A stretch of 40,583 nucleotides of DNA. Source: an uncultured Clostridia bacterium. GTDB lineage: Bacteria; Bacillota; Clostridia; Christensenellales; Borkfalkiaceae. Shown here in pieces: positions 14,297-23,187 of this stretch. The stretch covers positions 1 through 40,583 of the forward strand of contig CALVTT010000009.1 in the NCBI GenBank assembly GCA_944363045.1. The letters are read 5' to 3'. Position 1 is the first letter of the stretch; every line of letters begins with the position of its first letter. Under the pieces are notes generated by a model. That model was not told where the DNA came from. It did no database searches and saw only the letters and a program-made list of their open reading frames with translations. The position numbers were made by a program, and so were the translations under genes.

Positions 14297-16129
14297 ATGA
14301 GAAAAAAGACGAATTTTACCTACATCGGCGGGCAGGCCGTCATCCAAGGCGTCATGATGCGCGGCAAGCGCGGCATGGCGACGGTCGTCCGCAACGATAA
14401 AGGCGAACTGTGCATGGAGGCGAAGCGCATCACTCCTCCCGAGGAGCGGAAGAAGTGGACGCGCGTCGTCTTTCTGCGCGGTGTCGTCAATTTTTTCGTG
14501 TCCTTCGTCGACGGGATGCAGGCGCTTTTGCGCAGTTCCGAGGCCGCCATCACCGACGATGAGGAAGCGCCGCCCAAGATCAACAAGTGGGTGGCGGAAA
14601 AGTGGAAGGTGAGCGCTTCCAGCATCCTCACCTTCTTTTCCATGCTCATCGGCGTTGCCATTGCCCTCGGGCTCTTCCTCATTCTGCCCATGTACTTTAC
14701 CGAGCTCATCGCTTCTGTCTCGGGCGGCGTCATCGCCGAGGGAAGGGGGCTTGCGGGGCTGTATTACAACCTCATCGAGGGCGGATTCCGCTTCGTCATC
14801 TTTATTGCCTACATCATCTTTACGCTGCTCTTCAAGTCCCTAAGGGAGACGTACCGCTACCACGGGGCGGAGCACAAGACCATCAACTGCTACGAGACGG
14901 GCATGCCCCTCACGATCGAGAACGTCAAGAAGTGCTCGCGTATGCACGACCGCTGCGGCACGACCTTCATCTTCTTCGTGCTCATCGTCTCCATCATCCT
15001 CTTTGCCTTCGTGAGCTGGGCGATCGGCGGGCTCGATACGGGCTCGGCGGCGCTCGACTTCTTTTTGAATTTCATCATCAAGCTGGCGCTCCTGCCCATT
15101 ATCGCGGGCGTTTCGTATGAGATATTGAAGCTGCTCGCGCGGACGCAGTCTCCCCTCGTGCTGCCCCTCAAAGCGCCCGGCTATCTTTTGCAGAAACTGA
15201 CCACCAAGGAGCCAACGGACGACATGATCGAGTGCGCCGTGCTGGCCTTTGAAAAGGTGCTCGATATGGATAAAGACCCCGACTCTCCCGAAAAGATCTT
15301 CATCACCGAGACCAAGCTCTCCCGCCTCAAGGAGATGATGGTAAATTCCTTCGAAAAGCACGGCATCGACGAATCGGACGCCGAGTGGATCTTGAGCCTC
15401 ACGCTGAACGTGCCGCGGAGCGGGCTTTCGGAGGAGCGCATCGTCACGCGCGCCGAGTGCGAGAAGATCGTCTCCCTCTTTGAAGAGCGCCTCACGGGCA
15501 GGCCTCTTTGGTACATCATCGGCAGTACCGAATTTTACGGCTATCCCATCGAGGTGGACGAGCGCGTTCTCATCCCCCGCCCCGAAACGGAGATCTTGGT
15601 GCAGCAGGCCATCGCCGCCGTGCAGGAGGGCAACACCGTGCTCGATCTGTGCACGGGCAGCGGCGCCATCGCCGTCGCCATCGCCTGCGAGGCCGCCAAG
15701 GATAAGAACATCTCCGTCGTCGCCGCCGACATCTCGGAGGGCGCCCTCGAAGTCGCGCGCAACAACGTGCGCCGCAACAAAGCCAACGTCGTGGTCGTCA
15801 AGAGCGACCTCTTTGAAAATATCCCCGGCAAGTTCAACATCATCACCGCCAACCCGCCCTATGTCAGGAGCGGGGAGATCGATACCCTCCAGCGCGAAGT
15901 GCGCGACTTCGAGCCCCGCCTCGCCCTCGACGGCGGCAAGGACGGCCTCGATTTTTACCGCCGCATCGCGGCGGGCGTGCGCGGACACATCGCCCGCGGC
16001 GGTATGCTCATTTTAGAATGCGGCGAGGACCAGGCGCAGGACATTTTGAAGATCTTCTCCGACTGTGACTACGCGATGGTCGTCAAAGACCTTGCGGGCA
16101 AGGAACGCATCGTCAAGATCGTCTATTAA
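14297..16129 (+). CDS. prmC: YqhQ (DUF1385) - PrmC fusion: membrane protein joined to release-factor glutamine methyltransferase
   Basis: 610 aa, one uninterrupted frame. Residues about 1-300 are YqhQ/DUF1385: IGGQAVIQGVMMRG near the start, several transmembrane segments (about 115-145, 165-190, 225-260, 260-285) and the conserved YRYHGAEHKTINCYE. Residues about 340-610 are PrmC: LDLCTGSGAIAVA (SAM-binding loop, about 448), IIPRPETE-like LIPRPETEILV and the catalytic NPPY (about 518). PrmC N5-methylates the Gln of the GGQ motif in release factors; prfA, its substrate, is the next gene, 33 nt on. The role of YqhQ is unknown. The fusion would hold the methyltransferase at the membrane. A GGGGGTGC stretch precedes the ATG. 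Confidence 0.93.
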   Translation: MRKKTNFTYIGGQAVIQGVMMRGKRGMATVVRNDKGELCMEAKRITPPEERKKWTRVVFLRGVVNFFVSFVDGMQALLRSSEAAITDDEEAPPKINKWVAEKWKVSASSILTFFSMLIGVAIALGLFLILPMYFTELIASVSGGVIAEGRGLAGLYYNLIEGGFRFVIFIAYIIFTLLFKSLRETYRYHGAEHKTINCYETGMPLTIENVKKCSRMHDRCGTTFIFFVLIVSIILFAFVSWAIGGLDTGSAALDFFLNFIIKLALLPIIAGVSYEILKLLARTQSPLVLPLKAPGYLLQKLTTKEPTDDMIECAVLAFEKVLDMDKDPDSPEKIFITETKLSRLKEMMVNSFEKHGIDESDAEWILSLTLNVPRSGLSEERIVTRAECEKIVSLFEERLTGRPLWYIIGSTEFYGYPIEVDERVLIPRPETEILVQQAIAAVQEGNTVLDLCTGSGAIAVAIACEAAKDKNISVVAADISEGALEVARNNVRRNKANVVVVKSDLFENIPGKFNIITANPPYVRSGEIDTLQREVRDFEPRLALDGGKDGLDFYRRIAAGVRGHIARGGMLILECGEDQAQDILKIFSDCDYAMVVKDLAGKERIVKIVY

Positions 16130-16162
16130 AAGGGAAGCTCCGCTTCGGCGGGAGCGAATGGT

Positions 16163-17227
16163 ATGCAGAACAACAAAGTCAAAGATATCGCCGCGCGTTA
16201 CGATGAGCTGGGGGAGCTTCTCTCCTCGCCCGACGCGGCCTCCGACCTCGCCCGCTGGACGGCGTATTCCAAGGAGAGGGCCTCCCTCGAGGAGATCGCC
16301 CTCAAATACCGCGAATGCGAGCGCGCGGAGGAGGAGATGAACGCCGCCTTCTCGGAAGCGGAGAAGGAGACGGGCGAGATGAAGGAGATGCTCCTCGACG
16401 AGGGATATGCCCTCAAAGAGAAGCTCTCCGCCCTCGAAAGCGAGCTCAAACTGCTGCTCCTTCCCAAGGATGAGAAGGACGACAGGGGCTGCACGCTCGA
16501 GATCCGCGCGGGCGCGGGCGGCGAGGAAGCCGCGCTCTTTGCCTATGAGCTCTACCGTATGTACCAGGGGTACTGCGATAAGCACCGCCTCCGCTTCGAG
16601 CCCGTCGACCTCAACGAGACGGAGCTCGGCGGCATGAAGGAGGCCATCGTCAATATCAGCGGAAAGGGCGCCTACGGGCGCTTGAAATATGAGAGCGGCG
16701 TACACCGCGTGCAGCGCGTGCCCGAGACGGAGTCGCAGGGGCGCATCCATACCTCGACGGTGACGGTCGCCGTCCTTCCCGAAGCGGAGGAGGTGGACGT
16801 GGAGCTGGACGAAAGGGACGTGCGCATCGATCTCTACCGCTCCTCGGGCGCGGGCGGGCAGAAGGTCAACAAGACGGAGACCGCCATCCGCCTCACCCAC
16901 TTCCCCACGGGCATCGTCGTCACCTGTCAGGACGAGCGCAGCCAGCTCAAGAACCGCGAAAAGGCGTTCCGCGTGCTGCGCGCCCGCCTCTATGACTACT
17001 ATAACGGCAAGCGCGACAGGGAGGAGGCGGCAAACAGGAGGAGCCTCGTCGGCACGGGGGACAGGAGCGAACGCATCCGCACTTACAATTTCCCCCAGAG
17101 CCGCATCACCGACCACAGGATCGGTTTGAGCCTGCATTCGATGGAAAATTTCCTTGCGGGCGATCTCGACGAGATGCTCGACGCCCTGGCGCGGGCAGAC
17201 CGCGAGGCACAGCTCACCGCCGAATAG
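16163..17227 (+). CDS. prfA: Peptide chain release factor 1
   Basis: 354 aa, the normal length. GAGGQKVNKTETAIRLTH holds the GGQ loop (about residue 231) that triggers peptidyl-tRNA hydrolysis and is methylated by PrmC. GRIHTSTVTVAVLPE and the nearby PET tripeptide correspond to the RF1 stop-codon reading region (PxT, UAA/UAG). Follows the PrmC fusion directly. A GGCGGGAG stretch precedes the ATG. Confidence 0.96.
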   Translation: MQNNKVKDIAARYDELGELLSSPDAASDLARWTAYSKERASLEEIALKYRECERAEEEMNAAFSEAEKETGEMKEMLLDEGYALKEKLSALESELKLLLLPKDEKDDRGCTLEIRAGAGGEEAALFAYELYRMYQGYCDKHRLRFEPVDLNETELGGMKEAIVNISGKGAYGRLKYESGVHRVQRVPETESQGRIHTSTVTVAVLPEAEEVDVELDERDVRIDLYRSSGAGGQKVNKTETAIRLTHFPTGIVVTCQDERSQLKNREKAFRVLRARLYDYYNGKRDREEAANRRSLVGTGDRSERIRTYNFPQSRITDHRIGLSLHSMENFLAGDLDEMLDALARADREAQLTAE

Positions 17228-17282
17228 GGTCGTGGGCACAGTAAGAACGCGAAACATTTTTTTCAAGAGAGGTATTAAAAAT

Positions 17283-18485
17283 ATGGAAGTACTTTCCAAG
17301 CGGATCCGCGGCATCTCGCCCTCTTTGACGCTCGCCATCAGCGCCAAAGCCAAGGCGATGAAGGCGGCGGGAGAGGACGTCGTCAACTTCGGCGCGGGGG
17401 AGCCCGACTTCAACACGCCCGAACACATCATCAAGGCGGCGGAGGACGCGCTCGAGCGCGGCTGCACCAAATATACGCCCGCGGCGGGGCTGCCCGAACT
17501 GCGCCGCGCCATCTGCGAGAAGTTCGCCCGCGACAACGGCCTTGAGTACGAGCCCTCGCAGATCGTCGTCTCCAACGGCGCCAAGCACTCCATCTTCAAC
17601 GTCTGCTTTGCGCTCCTCGAGCCCGGCGAAGAGGATGAGGTCATCATCCCCGCGCCCTATTGGCTCACCTATCCCGAGGTCGTCAAGACGTGCGGCGGCG
17701 TGCCCGTCATCGTCAACACGAGCAAGAAGAACAACTTTAAGATCACGCCCGAAGAGCTGAGGGCAGCCATCACGCCCAAGACCAAGCTCTTCATCTTCAA
17801 TTCGCCCTGCAACCCCACGGGCGCCGTCTATTCGGAGGCGGAAGTGCGCGCGCTCGCAAAGGTCTGCGAGGAGACGGGCATCTACGTCCTTGCCGATGAA
17901 ATTTATGAAAAGCTCGTCTACGGCGAGGAGAAGCCTTTCTCGATGGCTGCCGTCTCCCCGTGGATGATGGCGCACACCATCACCGTCAACGGCGTCTCCA
18001 AGACCTATTCCATGACGGGCTGGCGCATCGGCTATCTCGGCGCCCCGCTCGAGATCGCCAAGGCCATCTCCTCCTTCCAGAGCCACGCGACGAGCAACCC
18101 CAACTCCATCGCCCAATACGCGACGATCAAGGCGCTCAATTCGCCCGAGGCCTCCGTCGAAGAGATGGTCGCCCGCTTTGCGCGCCGCCGCCTCGCCCTC
18201 ATCGAGCGCGTTTCGGAGATGAAGGACGTCTACTGCATCATCCCCGAGGGCGCCTTCTATGCGATGCTCGTGGTGAGCTCCACCTACGGCAAGAGCTTCG
18301 GCTCGCACAAGATCGTGGACTCCGTCTCCTTCTCGGAAGTGCTGCTCGACGCAGCCAAAGTGGCGGTCGTTCCCGGCAAGGCGTTCGGCGCGGATGACTG
18401 CGTGCGCATCTCCTATTCGCTCTCCATGAAGGATATGCTGGAGGGGCTGGAGCGCATCGACGCCTTCGTGCAGAGCCTTCAATGA
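17283..18485 (+). CDS. Class I pyridoxal-phosphate aminotransferase, aspartate aminotransferase type
   Basis: 400 aa from ATG 17283 (AGAGAGG about 9 nt upstream); longer frames overlap prfA and are rejected. FGAGEPDFNTPEHI at the N-terminus, NSPCNPTGAVYS, DEIYEKLVYG and SKTYSMTGWRIGYLG with the PLP lysine (about 240) are the class I-gamma signatures of AspB/AatA. It interconverts aspartate + 2-oxoglutarate and oxaloacetate + glutamate; related proteins also accept prephenate or aromatic acids, so specificity is provisional. Cytosolic. Confidence 0.9.
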   Translation: MEVLSKRIRGISPSLTLAISAKAKAMKAAGEDVVNFGAGEPDFNTPEHIIKAAEDALERGCTKYTPAAGLPELRRAICEKFARDNGLEYEPSQIVVSNGAKHSIFNVCFALLEPGEEDEVIIPAPYWLTYPEVVKTCGGVPVIVNTSKKNNFKITPEELRAAITPKTKLFIFNSPCNPTGAVYSEAEVRALAKVCEETGIYVLADEIYEKLVYGEEKPFSMAAVSPWMMAHTITVNGVSKTYSMTGWRIGYLGAPLEIAKAISSFQSHATSNPNSIAQYATIKALNSPEASVEEMVARFARRRLALIERVSEMKDVYCIIPEGAFYAMLVVSSTYGKSFGSHKIVDSVSFSEVLLDAAKVAVVPGKAFGADDCVRISYSLSMKDMLEGLERIDAFVQSLQ

Positions 18486-18526
18486 GAAAAATGTAAAAAA
18501 ATTGCCGCTTTTTTTCGGGAAACCCC

Positions 18527-18555
18527 TTGAAAAACGCGGCAAAACTTGATAGAAT
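18527..18555 (+). promoter_or_regulatory. Promoter of the small P-loop protein gene
   Basis: TTGAAA (18527-18532), 17 nt, TAGAAT (18550-18555); the ATG at 18599 has AGGAGG. Confidence 0.7.
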
Positions 18556-18598
18556 AGAAGCATAATAAACGCGCCGTGAGGCGCATCAGGAGGATAAC

Positions 18599-19006
18599 AT
18601 GATCAAGATCATTTGCGGCCCCAAGGGAAGCGGGAAGACTAAGCGCATCATCGACGCAGCCAACGGTGCGGTCGAAACAGCCAAGGGCCACTTGATTTTC
18701 ATCACCGATACCAAGCGGTACATGTACGATCTCAGGCGCGAGGTGCGCTTTATCGACGTTTCCGATTACTCCATCGCGGGCGAAGATGCGCTCTGCGGCT
18801 TCATCAAGGGCGTCATCGCCGGCAGCTACGACAACGAGTTCGTCTATGTCGACGGCGTGGCGCGCATCGCCGGCAAAGCCATCAAGGATATGGCGCAGCT
18901 CTTCTATATGCTGGAGAAGGTCGCCCTCATGCGCTCCCTCACCATCTATATCACCTGCAGCTGCACGGAAGAGGAACTCCCCGAATTTGCCAAGAAGTAC
19001 CTTTGA
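18599..19006 (+). CDS. Small P-loop NTPase-like protein, unknown role
   Basis: 135 aa with a clear ribosome-binding site (CAGGAGG). Walker A is GPKGSGKT (residues 7-14) and a Walker B-like strand FVYVDG occurs near residue 83; LTIYITCSCTEEELPEF near the end resembles the last core strand of a compact P-loop domain. About the size of a minimal nucleotide kinase core but without a recognised lid or substrate motif. It has its own promoter. Similar short proteins seem to occur in other Clostridia; no function is assigned. Confidence 0.8.
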   Translation: MIKIICGPKGSGKTKRIIDAANGAVETAKGHLIFITDTKRYMYDLRREVRFIDVSDYSIAGEDALCGFIKGVIAGSYDNEFVYVDGVARIAGKAIKDMAQLFYMLEKVALMRSLTIYITCSCTEEELPEFAKKYL

Positions 19007-19063
19007 GGCAGGCGGGCGGAAGCGGCTCCGCCCAAGAACAGTTTGAACACATTTTCCCCGAAG

Positions 19064-19092
19064 CACGTCCCTTTTTCACAAGGGGCGTTTTC
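19064..19092 (+). terminator. Possible weak terminator before thrC
   Basis: ACGTCCCTT can pair with AAGGGGCGT (with G-T pairs) around a short loop, followed by TTTT. Confidence 0.4.
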
Positions 19093-19131
19093 GGGCGTTA
19101 AGAGGGCGCTTTGCCCTTGAAGGAGGCACTC

Positions 19132-20628
19132 ATGTATTTTATCAGCACGCGGGGCAAGGGCCGCGTCACGGGCGCCGAGGCCGTCGTGCAGGGGCTCGCC
19201 GAGGACGGAGGGCTCTTCGTTCCCGAAAAGTTCCCCGCCGTCTCTGCGGAGGAGATGGAGCGTATGCTCACGATGGACTATCCCGAGCGCGCCGCCCTCG
19301 TCCTTCATAAGTACTTCGACGAGTACGACAAGGACGAGCTCTTATCCGCCCTCAAAAAGGCATATTCCCAATTCGATGACGGCGACGCCGCCCCCCTCGT
19401 CAAGGTGGAGAACGGCATGTTCATGCTCGAGCTCTATCACGGCCCCACCTGCGCCTTCAAGGACATGGCGCTCACCGTACTTCCTTACCTTTTAAGGAAG
19501 GGGTGCGATCTTCTCGGCATCAAGGAGACCATCCTCATCCTCGTGGCGACGAGCGGCGATACGGGCAAGGCGGCGCTCGAGGGCTTCCGCGATCAGGCGG
19601 GCGTCAAGATCATGGTCGTCTATCCCGACGACGGCGTCTCCAAGATGCAGAAGCTGCAGATGTGCACGCAGGACGGCGAGAACGTCAACGTCGTGGCGGT
19701 CAAGGGCAACTTCGACGACTGCCAGACGACGGTCAAGCGCATCTTCCACTCCGAGGAGTGCCGCGAGGAGCTCGCAAAGCGGGGCATCCGTCTCTCGTCC
19801 GCCAACTCCATCAACTTCGGACGGCTGGCTCCCCAGATCGCCTACTACTTCTCCGCCTATCTCGATCTCGTCTCTTCCGAGCAGATCAGGATGGGGGACA
19901 AGGTAGATTTCACCGTGCCGACGGGCAACTTCGGCAACATCCTTGCGGCGTACTACGCAAAGCAGATGGGCCTTCCCGTCGGAAAGCTCGTGTGCGCTTC
20001 CAACCGCAACAACGTGCTCACCGACTTCGTCCTCCGCGGCGTGTACGACAGCAAGCGCCCCTTCTTCAAGACGATGTCCCCCTCGATGGATATCCTCATC
20101 TCGTCCAACCTTGAGCGCCTTCTCTATGAGATCTCGGGCCGGGATGCCGCGCTCACGGCCGAGCGGATGCAGCAGCTCTCCAAGACGGGCAGATATTCCG
20201 TCCGTGCCGAGGAGCTCAAGAGCATCCGCGAGCAGTTCTACGCGGGCTATGCGTCCGAGGACGACACGGTGGACTGCATCTACGAGTTCTTCACCGAGTA
20301 CGGCTATCCGATGGATCCCCATACGGGCGTCGCGATGTTCGTCGCCGAGCGCTATCAGGAGTCGCTCGAAAAGGAGACCCCGCCCGTCAAGCCCGGGCCG
20401 ATGGTCGTCGTCTCCACGGCGAGCCCCTACAAGTTCCCGCAGGCCGTCTACTACGCGCTGACGGGCAACGACGTCAAGGACAGCTTCAAGGGCATCAAGC
20501 GCATCAACCTTCTGACGGCGATGAAGGTGCCCGAAAGCCTCAAGGAGATCCGCTACAAGCCCATCCGCTTCAAGACGTCGGTGACGGCAGAGCATATCTT
20601 CGACGAAGTTTTGAAGTTCGTCGGTTGA
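19132..20628 (+). CDS. thrC: Threonine synthase
   Basis: 498 aa from ATG 19132 (AAGGAGG 8 nt upstream), the long form. The N-terminus MYFISTRGKGRVTGAEAV matches the family. HGPTCAFKDMAL holds the PLP lysine (about residue 111), LVATSGDTGKAALEGF the phosphate-binding region, and ANSINFGRLAPQIAYYFSAY and PTGNFGNILAAYYAK further conserved blocks. It converts O-phosphohomoserine to threonine and phosphate. No other threonine gene is in the window and no leader peptide or riboswitch was seen. Confidence 0.95.
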   Translation: MYFISTRGKGRVTGAEAVVQGLAEDGGLFVPEKFPAVSAEEMERMLTMDYPERAALVLHKYFDEYDKDELLSALKKAYSQFDDGDAAPLVKVENGMFMLELYHGPTCAFKDMALTVLPYLLRKGCDLLGIKETILILVATSGDTGKAALEGFRDQAGVKIMVVYPDDGVSKMQKLQMCTQDGENVNVVAVKGNFDDCQTTVKRIFHSEECREELAKRGIRLSSANSINFGRLAPQIAYYFSAYLDLVSSEQIRMGDKVDFTVPTGNFGNILAAYYAKQMGLPVGKLVCASNRNNVLTDFVLRGVYDSKRPFFKTMSPSMDILISSNLERLLYEISGRDAALTAERMQQLSKTGRYSVRAEELKSIREQFYAGYASEDDTVDCIYEFFTEYGYPMDPHTGVAMFVAERYQESLEKETPPVKPGPMVVVSTASPYKFPQAVYYALTGNDVKDSFKGIKRINLLTAMKVPESLKEIRYKPIRFKTSVTAEHIFDEVLKFVG

Positions 20629-20797
20629 GGCAGTTTGTTCTCAAAGACAGGCGAAACGTGTCAAAATGACAGAATATTTGTCTGAAAAGGGGAAAATTTC
20701 CCAAAAGTCTTGACTACTTTTCGCGAATGTGCTACAATAATATGGTAAATACGGCTTCCGCGGGTGCGGCGGCCGAAAAAAGAGGAGATTAGGTATT
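20629..20797 (+). promoter_or_regulatory. gap regulatory region: promoter plus TGTCA palindromes
   Basis: Promoter TTGACT (20710-20715), 17 nt, TACAAT (20733-20738). Upstream, TGTCAAAATGACA (20659-20671) is a perfect inverted repeat, and GACA-N7-TGTC overlaps its right end. Repressor unknown. AGAGGAG precedes the ATG. Confidence 0.65.
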
Positions 20798-21817
20798 ATG
20801 GCAAATGTAAGAGTTGCAATCAATGGCTTCGGCAGGATCGGCCGCCTTGCGTTCCGTCAGATGTTCGGCGCAGAAGGCTACGAGATCGTTGCGATCAACG
20901 ACCTGACCAGCCCCAAGATGCTCGCGCATCTTCTCAAGTATGACTCCGCACAGGGCAGATACGAGCACGCAGACACCGTGTCCGCCGATGACGAAGCCGG
21001 CACCATCACCGTCTGCGGCAAGACCATCAAGATCTATGCCGAGAAGGACGCAAAGAACCTTCCTTGGGGCGAGATCGGCGTAGACGTCGTGCTCGAGTGC
21101 ACGGGTTTCTACACCTCCAAGGCAAAGAGCCAGGCTCACATCGATGCAGGCGCAAAGAAAGTCGTCATTTCCGCACCCGCGGGCAACGATCTTCCCACCG
21201 TCGTGTTCAGCGTCAACGAGAAGTCGCTCAAGAAGTCGGATACCATCATCTCCGCTGCTTCCTGCACGACCAACTGCCTCGCTCCCATGGCAGACACCCT
21301 CAACAAGCTCGCTAAGATCAAGAAGGGCTACATGACGACCATCCACGCTTACACGGGCGACCAGATGGTCCTCGACGGGCCTCACCGCAAGGGCGACCTT
21401 CGCCGTGCGCGCGCTGCTGCCGTCAACATCGTTCCCAACTCCACGGGCGCTGCAAAGGCGATCGGCCTCGTCATCCCCGAACTCAACGGCGTGCTCGACG
21501 GCTGCGCTCAGCGCGTTCCCGTTCCCACCGGTTCCCTCACCCAGCTCGTTGCGATCTGCGAGGGCGACATCGATAAGGATGCCGTCAACAAGGCGATGAA
21601 GGACGCTTCCTCCGCTTCCTTCGGCTACACCGAGGAAGAGATCGTCTCCTCCGATATCGTCGGCATCACCTACGGTTCGCTGTTCGATGCAACGCAGACC
21701 AAGTGCATGCCCATGGGCGACGGTACGACGCTCGTCAAGGTCGTCTCCTGGTACGACAACGAAAATTCCTACACCAGCCAGATGGTCCGTACGATCAAGT
21801 ACTTCGCAGAGCTTTGA
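20798..21817 (+). CDS. gap: Glyceraldehyde-3-phosphate dehydrogenase, type I
   Basis: 339 aa. NAD-binding [14 protein letters not shown] at the N-terminus; [12 protein letters not shown] carries the catalytic Cys (about 155); later [11 protein letters not shown] and [13 protein letters not shown] are standard. It oxidises glyceraldehyde 3-phosphate to 1,3-bisphosphoglycerate in the cytosol. The codon choice here is more restricted than in neighbours, as expected of a highly expressed gene. Monocistronic: own promoter and a strong terminator. Confidence 0.97.
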   Translation: MANVRVAINGFGRIGRLAFRQMFGAEGYEIVAINDLTSPKMLAHLLKYDSAQGRYEHADTVSADDEAGTITVCGKTIKIYAEKDAKNLPWGEIGVDVVLECTGFYTSKAKSQAHIDAGAKKVVISAPAGNDLPTVVFSVNEKSLKKSDTIISAASCTTNCLAPMADTLNKLAKIKKGYMTTIHAYTGDQMVLDGPHRKGDLRRARAAAVNIVPNSTGAAKAIGLVIPELNGVLDGCAQRVPVPTGSLTQLVAICEGDIDKDAVNKAMKDASSASFGYTEEEIVSSDIVGITYGSLFDATQTKCMPMGDGTTLVKVVSWYDNENSYTSQMVRTIKYFAEL

Positions 21818-21835
21818 TCGATCTGTAAAAGACAG

Positions 21836-21863
21836 GGCGCTCTCCTTCGGGAGGGCGCCTTTT
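21836..21863 (+). terminator. Terminator of gap
   Basis: GGCGCTCTCC-TTCG-GGAGGGCGCC followed by TTTT. Confidence 0.9.
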
Positions 21864-21888
21864 CGTCGGAAGCGATCATACGCAAAGA

Positions 21889-21910
21889 GCCCCCTGCATA
21901 CACAGGGGGC
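21889..21910. other. GC hairpin downstream of gap
   Basis: CCCCCTG/CAGGGGG with a short loop; no T tract. Purpose unclear. Confidence 0.35.
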
Positions 21911-21957
21911 CCGTTGCATATAAAACGTCTTTCGGGATGAGCTGCCTTCAATATATC

Positions 21958-22006
21958 ACACCGTTTGGTAAAAAGTCAAGTATTTTACGCCGTTTGGTGT
22001 AAAATA
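21958..22006. promoter_or_regulatory. Twin operator of the XRE repressor overlapping its -10
   Basis: ACCGTTTGGT at 21960-21969 and GCCGTTTGGT at 21989-21998 lie 29 bp apart. The second sits in a long near-perfect palindrome, TATTTTACGCC-GTTT-GGTGTAAAATA (21981-22006), which includes the probable -10 TAAAAT (22000-22005). Confidence 0.65.
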
Positions 22007-22012
22007 TTTTAT

Positions 22013-22228
22013 GTGAAAAGGGACTGTGTAGCAGTGTTTGCGGCACGGCTGAAGGAGCTCATCGGCGACAGGCCCATCAGCCAGTTTGCAAGGGAGGTCG
22101 GGATCCCGCAGCAGACCATCTCGCGGTATCTGCGCTGCCAGCGGGAGATCTCGCTGACCTATCTTTGCAGGATCGCCGATTATTTCGGCGAGGACATCGA
22201 TTTTCTGCTCGGGAGAAAGGATTACTGA
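22013..22228 (+). CDS. Small XRE-family DNA-binding protein (probable autorepressor)
   Basis: 71 aa from GTG 22013, which lies 7 nt after the -10 and has no Shine-Dalgarno; a longer TTG-started frame would run through the operators and is rejected. Almost the entire protein is a lambda-repressor-like helix-turn-helix: ISQFAREVGIPQQTISRYL covers helices 2-3, and ISLTYLCRIADYFGEDIDFLLG is the usual XRE ending. No sensor domain. Orphan gene with its own terminator. Could be a relic of a mobile element, but base composition is that of its surroundings. Confidence 0.8.
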   Translation: MKRDCVAVFAARLKELIGDRPISQFAREVGIPQQTISRYLRCQREISLTYLCRIADYFGEDIDFLLGRKDY

Positions 22229-22243
22229 AGGCCCGGGCGGCAG

Positions 22244-22305
22244 AGGACGGCTTCCCATCTCGGCGCGGTTTGGCGCGGAGATCAGGGCGGGCTGTCCTTT
22301 TTTTT
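22244..22305 (+). terminator. Long-stem terminator after the XRE gene
   Basis: GGACGGC/GCTGTCC outer and ATCTCGGCGC/GCGCGGAGAT inner pairing, followed by eight or so T. Confidence 0.8.
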
Positions 22306-22327
22306 GGAAAAAGATGCCGATGCCCCC

Positions 22328-22356
22328 TTGTTTCCCGCGGGAAGTTGTGATATAAT
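22328..22356 (+). promoter_or_regulatory. Promoter of the zinc-ribbon membrane protein gene
   Basis: TTGTTT (22328-22333), 17 nt, TATAAT (22351-22356). GGGGAGGG precedes the ATG at 22407. Confidence 0.65.
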
Positions 22357-22406
22357 GAAAGTACAGCAATGGTAAGGCCGCCTGCGGGTGCGCCGGGGAG
22401 GGAAAT

Positions 22407-23090
22407 ATGATCTGTAAACGATGCGGCAATGAATACGAGGGCTCGGTCTGCCCCAAGTGCGGATACAGCGACCGCGCCGTGTTCGGGACGCCCACCCGCA
22501 GTCGGGGTGCTCCTGCCGAGCGGTACAAGGAGAGAAAGTCGCACAAGAAATTCTGGCTCACGCTGCTCGTCATCCTCGTGGCGATCGGGATCGATCTCGG
22601 CATCATGATCCCCGTCCTCGGGTATATCCTCGATCCCTTCCGCACGTCGGGCGTCGCGGAGCGCATCGAGCTCGGCGACAGCGAGGAGTTCGTCGCCTTC
22701 GTGATGCTGACGCCCGCGCATCTGACGGAGAACGACCGTTCGTACTACTTCGACCGCTCTTTCTGGAACGGCAAGCGCCGCGATTACGGCTATAAGAGCA
22801 TTGAGATCGCATGGGAGCCGGGCAACGGAGGCATGATGGTCTCGGAAGTCATCTACAACGCCTATGCGAGCAGTTACGGCTACAACAAGAAGGAGCTCGT
22901 CTCCTATGAGCTCCTCGACGAATCGTCCGTGAAGAGGGGGTATTTCGAGTTTCCTTACCGCGCTTACTATACGGACGGGAGCTACTATCTCGGCTACGGG
23001 TACGACAACATCACCGAGACGGGGCTGCAGACGCTGGAATGGCGGGATAAGTTCGGGAACGAACTGACGGCAGAGGTCTATATCGATTGA
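22407..23090 (+). CDS. Zinc-ribbon membrane-anchored protein, unknown
   Basis: 227 aa. CKRCGNEYEGSVCPKCG (residues 3-19) is a two-CxxC zinc ribbon of the kind found at the cytoplasmic N-terminus of many Bacillota membrane proteins. A basic linker leads to one transmembrane helix (about 49-76, FWLTLLVILVAIGIDLGIMI), leaving about 150 residues outside. The outer part is Tyr/Gly-rich with beta-strand character (FPYRAYYTDGSYYLGYG) and no recognised domain. Monocistronic, with a hairpin after it. Function unknown. Confidence 0.78.
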   Translation: MICKRCGNEYEGSVCPKCGYSDRAVFGTPTRSRGAPAERYKERKSHKKFWLTLLVILVAIGIDLGIMIPVLGYILDPFRTSGVAERIELGDSEEFVAFVMLTPAHLTENDRSYYFDRSFWNGKRRDYGYKSIEIAWEPGNGGMMVSEVIYNAYASSYGYNKKELVSYELLDESSVKRGYFEFPYRAYYTDGSYYLGYGYDNITETGLQTLEWRDKFGNELTAEVYID

Positions 23091-23109
23091 ACGGCAGAGC
23101 CGGAACGAA

Positions 23110-23132
23110 GAGGCGGGGGATCCCGCCTCTTT
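23110..23132 (+). terminator. Hairpin terminator after the zinc-ribbon gene
   Basis: GAGGCGGG/CCCGCCTC with a 4-nt loop and a short T tract. Confidence 0.65.
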
Positions 23133-23187
23133 ACACGGAAAAAAGCAAAGCCGTGCAGTGTCTGCGGGCTCAAATGCGGAGAAAGCG

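Noticed and set aside
13763..14347. Minus-strand open frame of 194 codons across rpmE
   Set aside because: Covers both divergent promoters and rpmE on the other strand.
14840..15988. Minus-strand open frame of 382 codons opposite the YqhQ-PrmC gene
   Set aside because: High-GC shadow frame with low-complexity Asp/Gly/Arg runs; the plus strand carries clear motifs.
17214..18563. Minus-strand open frame of 449 codons
   Set aside because: Shadow of the aminotransferase gene; no recognisable domain.
20641..20823. Minus-strand 60-codon frame in the gap promoter
   Set aside because: Overlaps the promoter and the gap start; no start signals.
21958..22305. Prophage remnant at the XRE gene
   Set aside because: Only a single regulator is present, base composition matches its surroundings, and no other phage gene or att repeat is seen.
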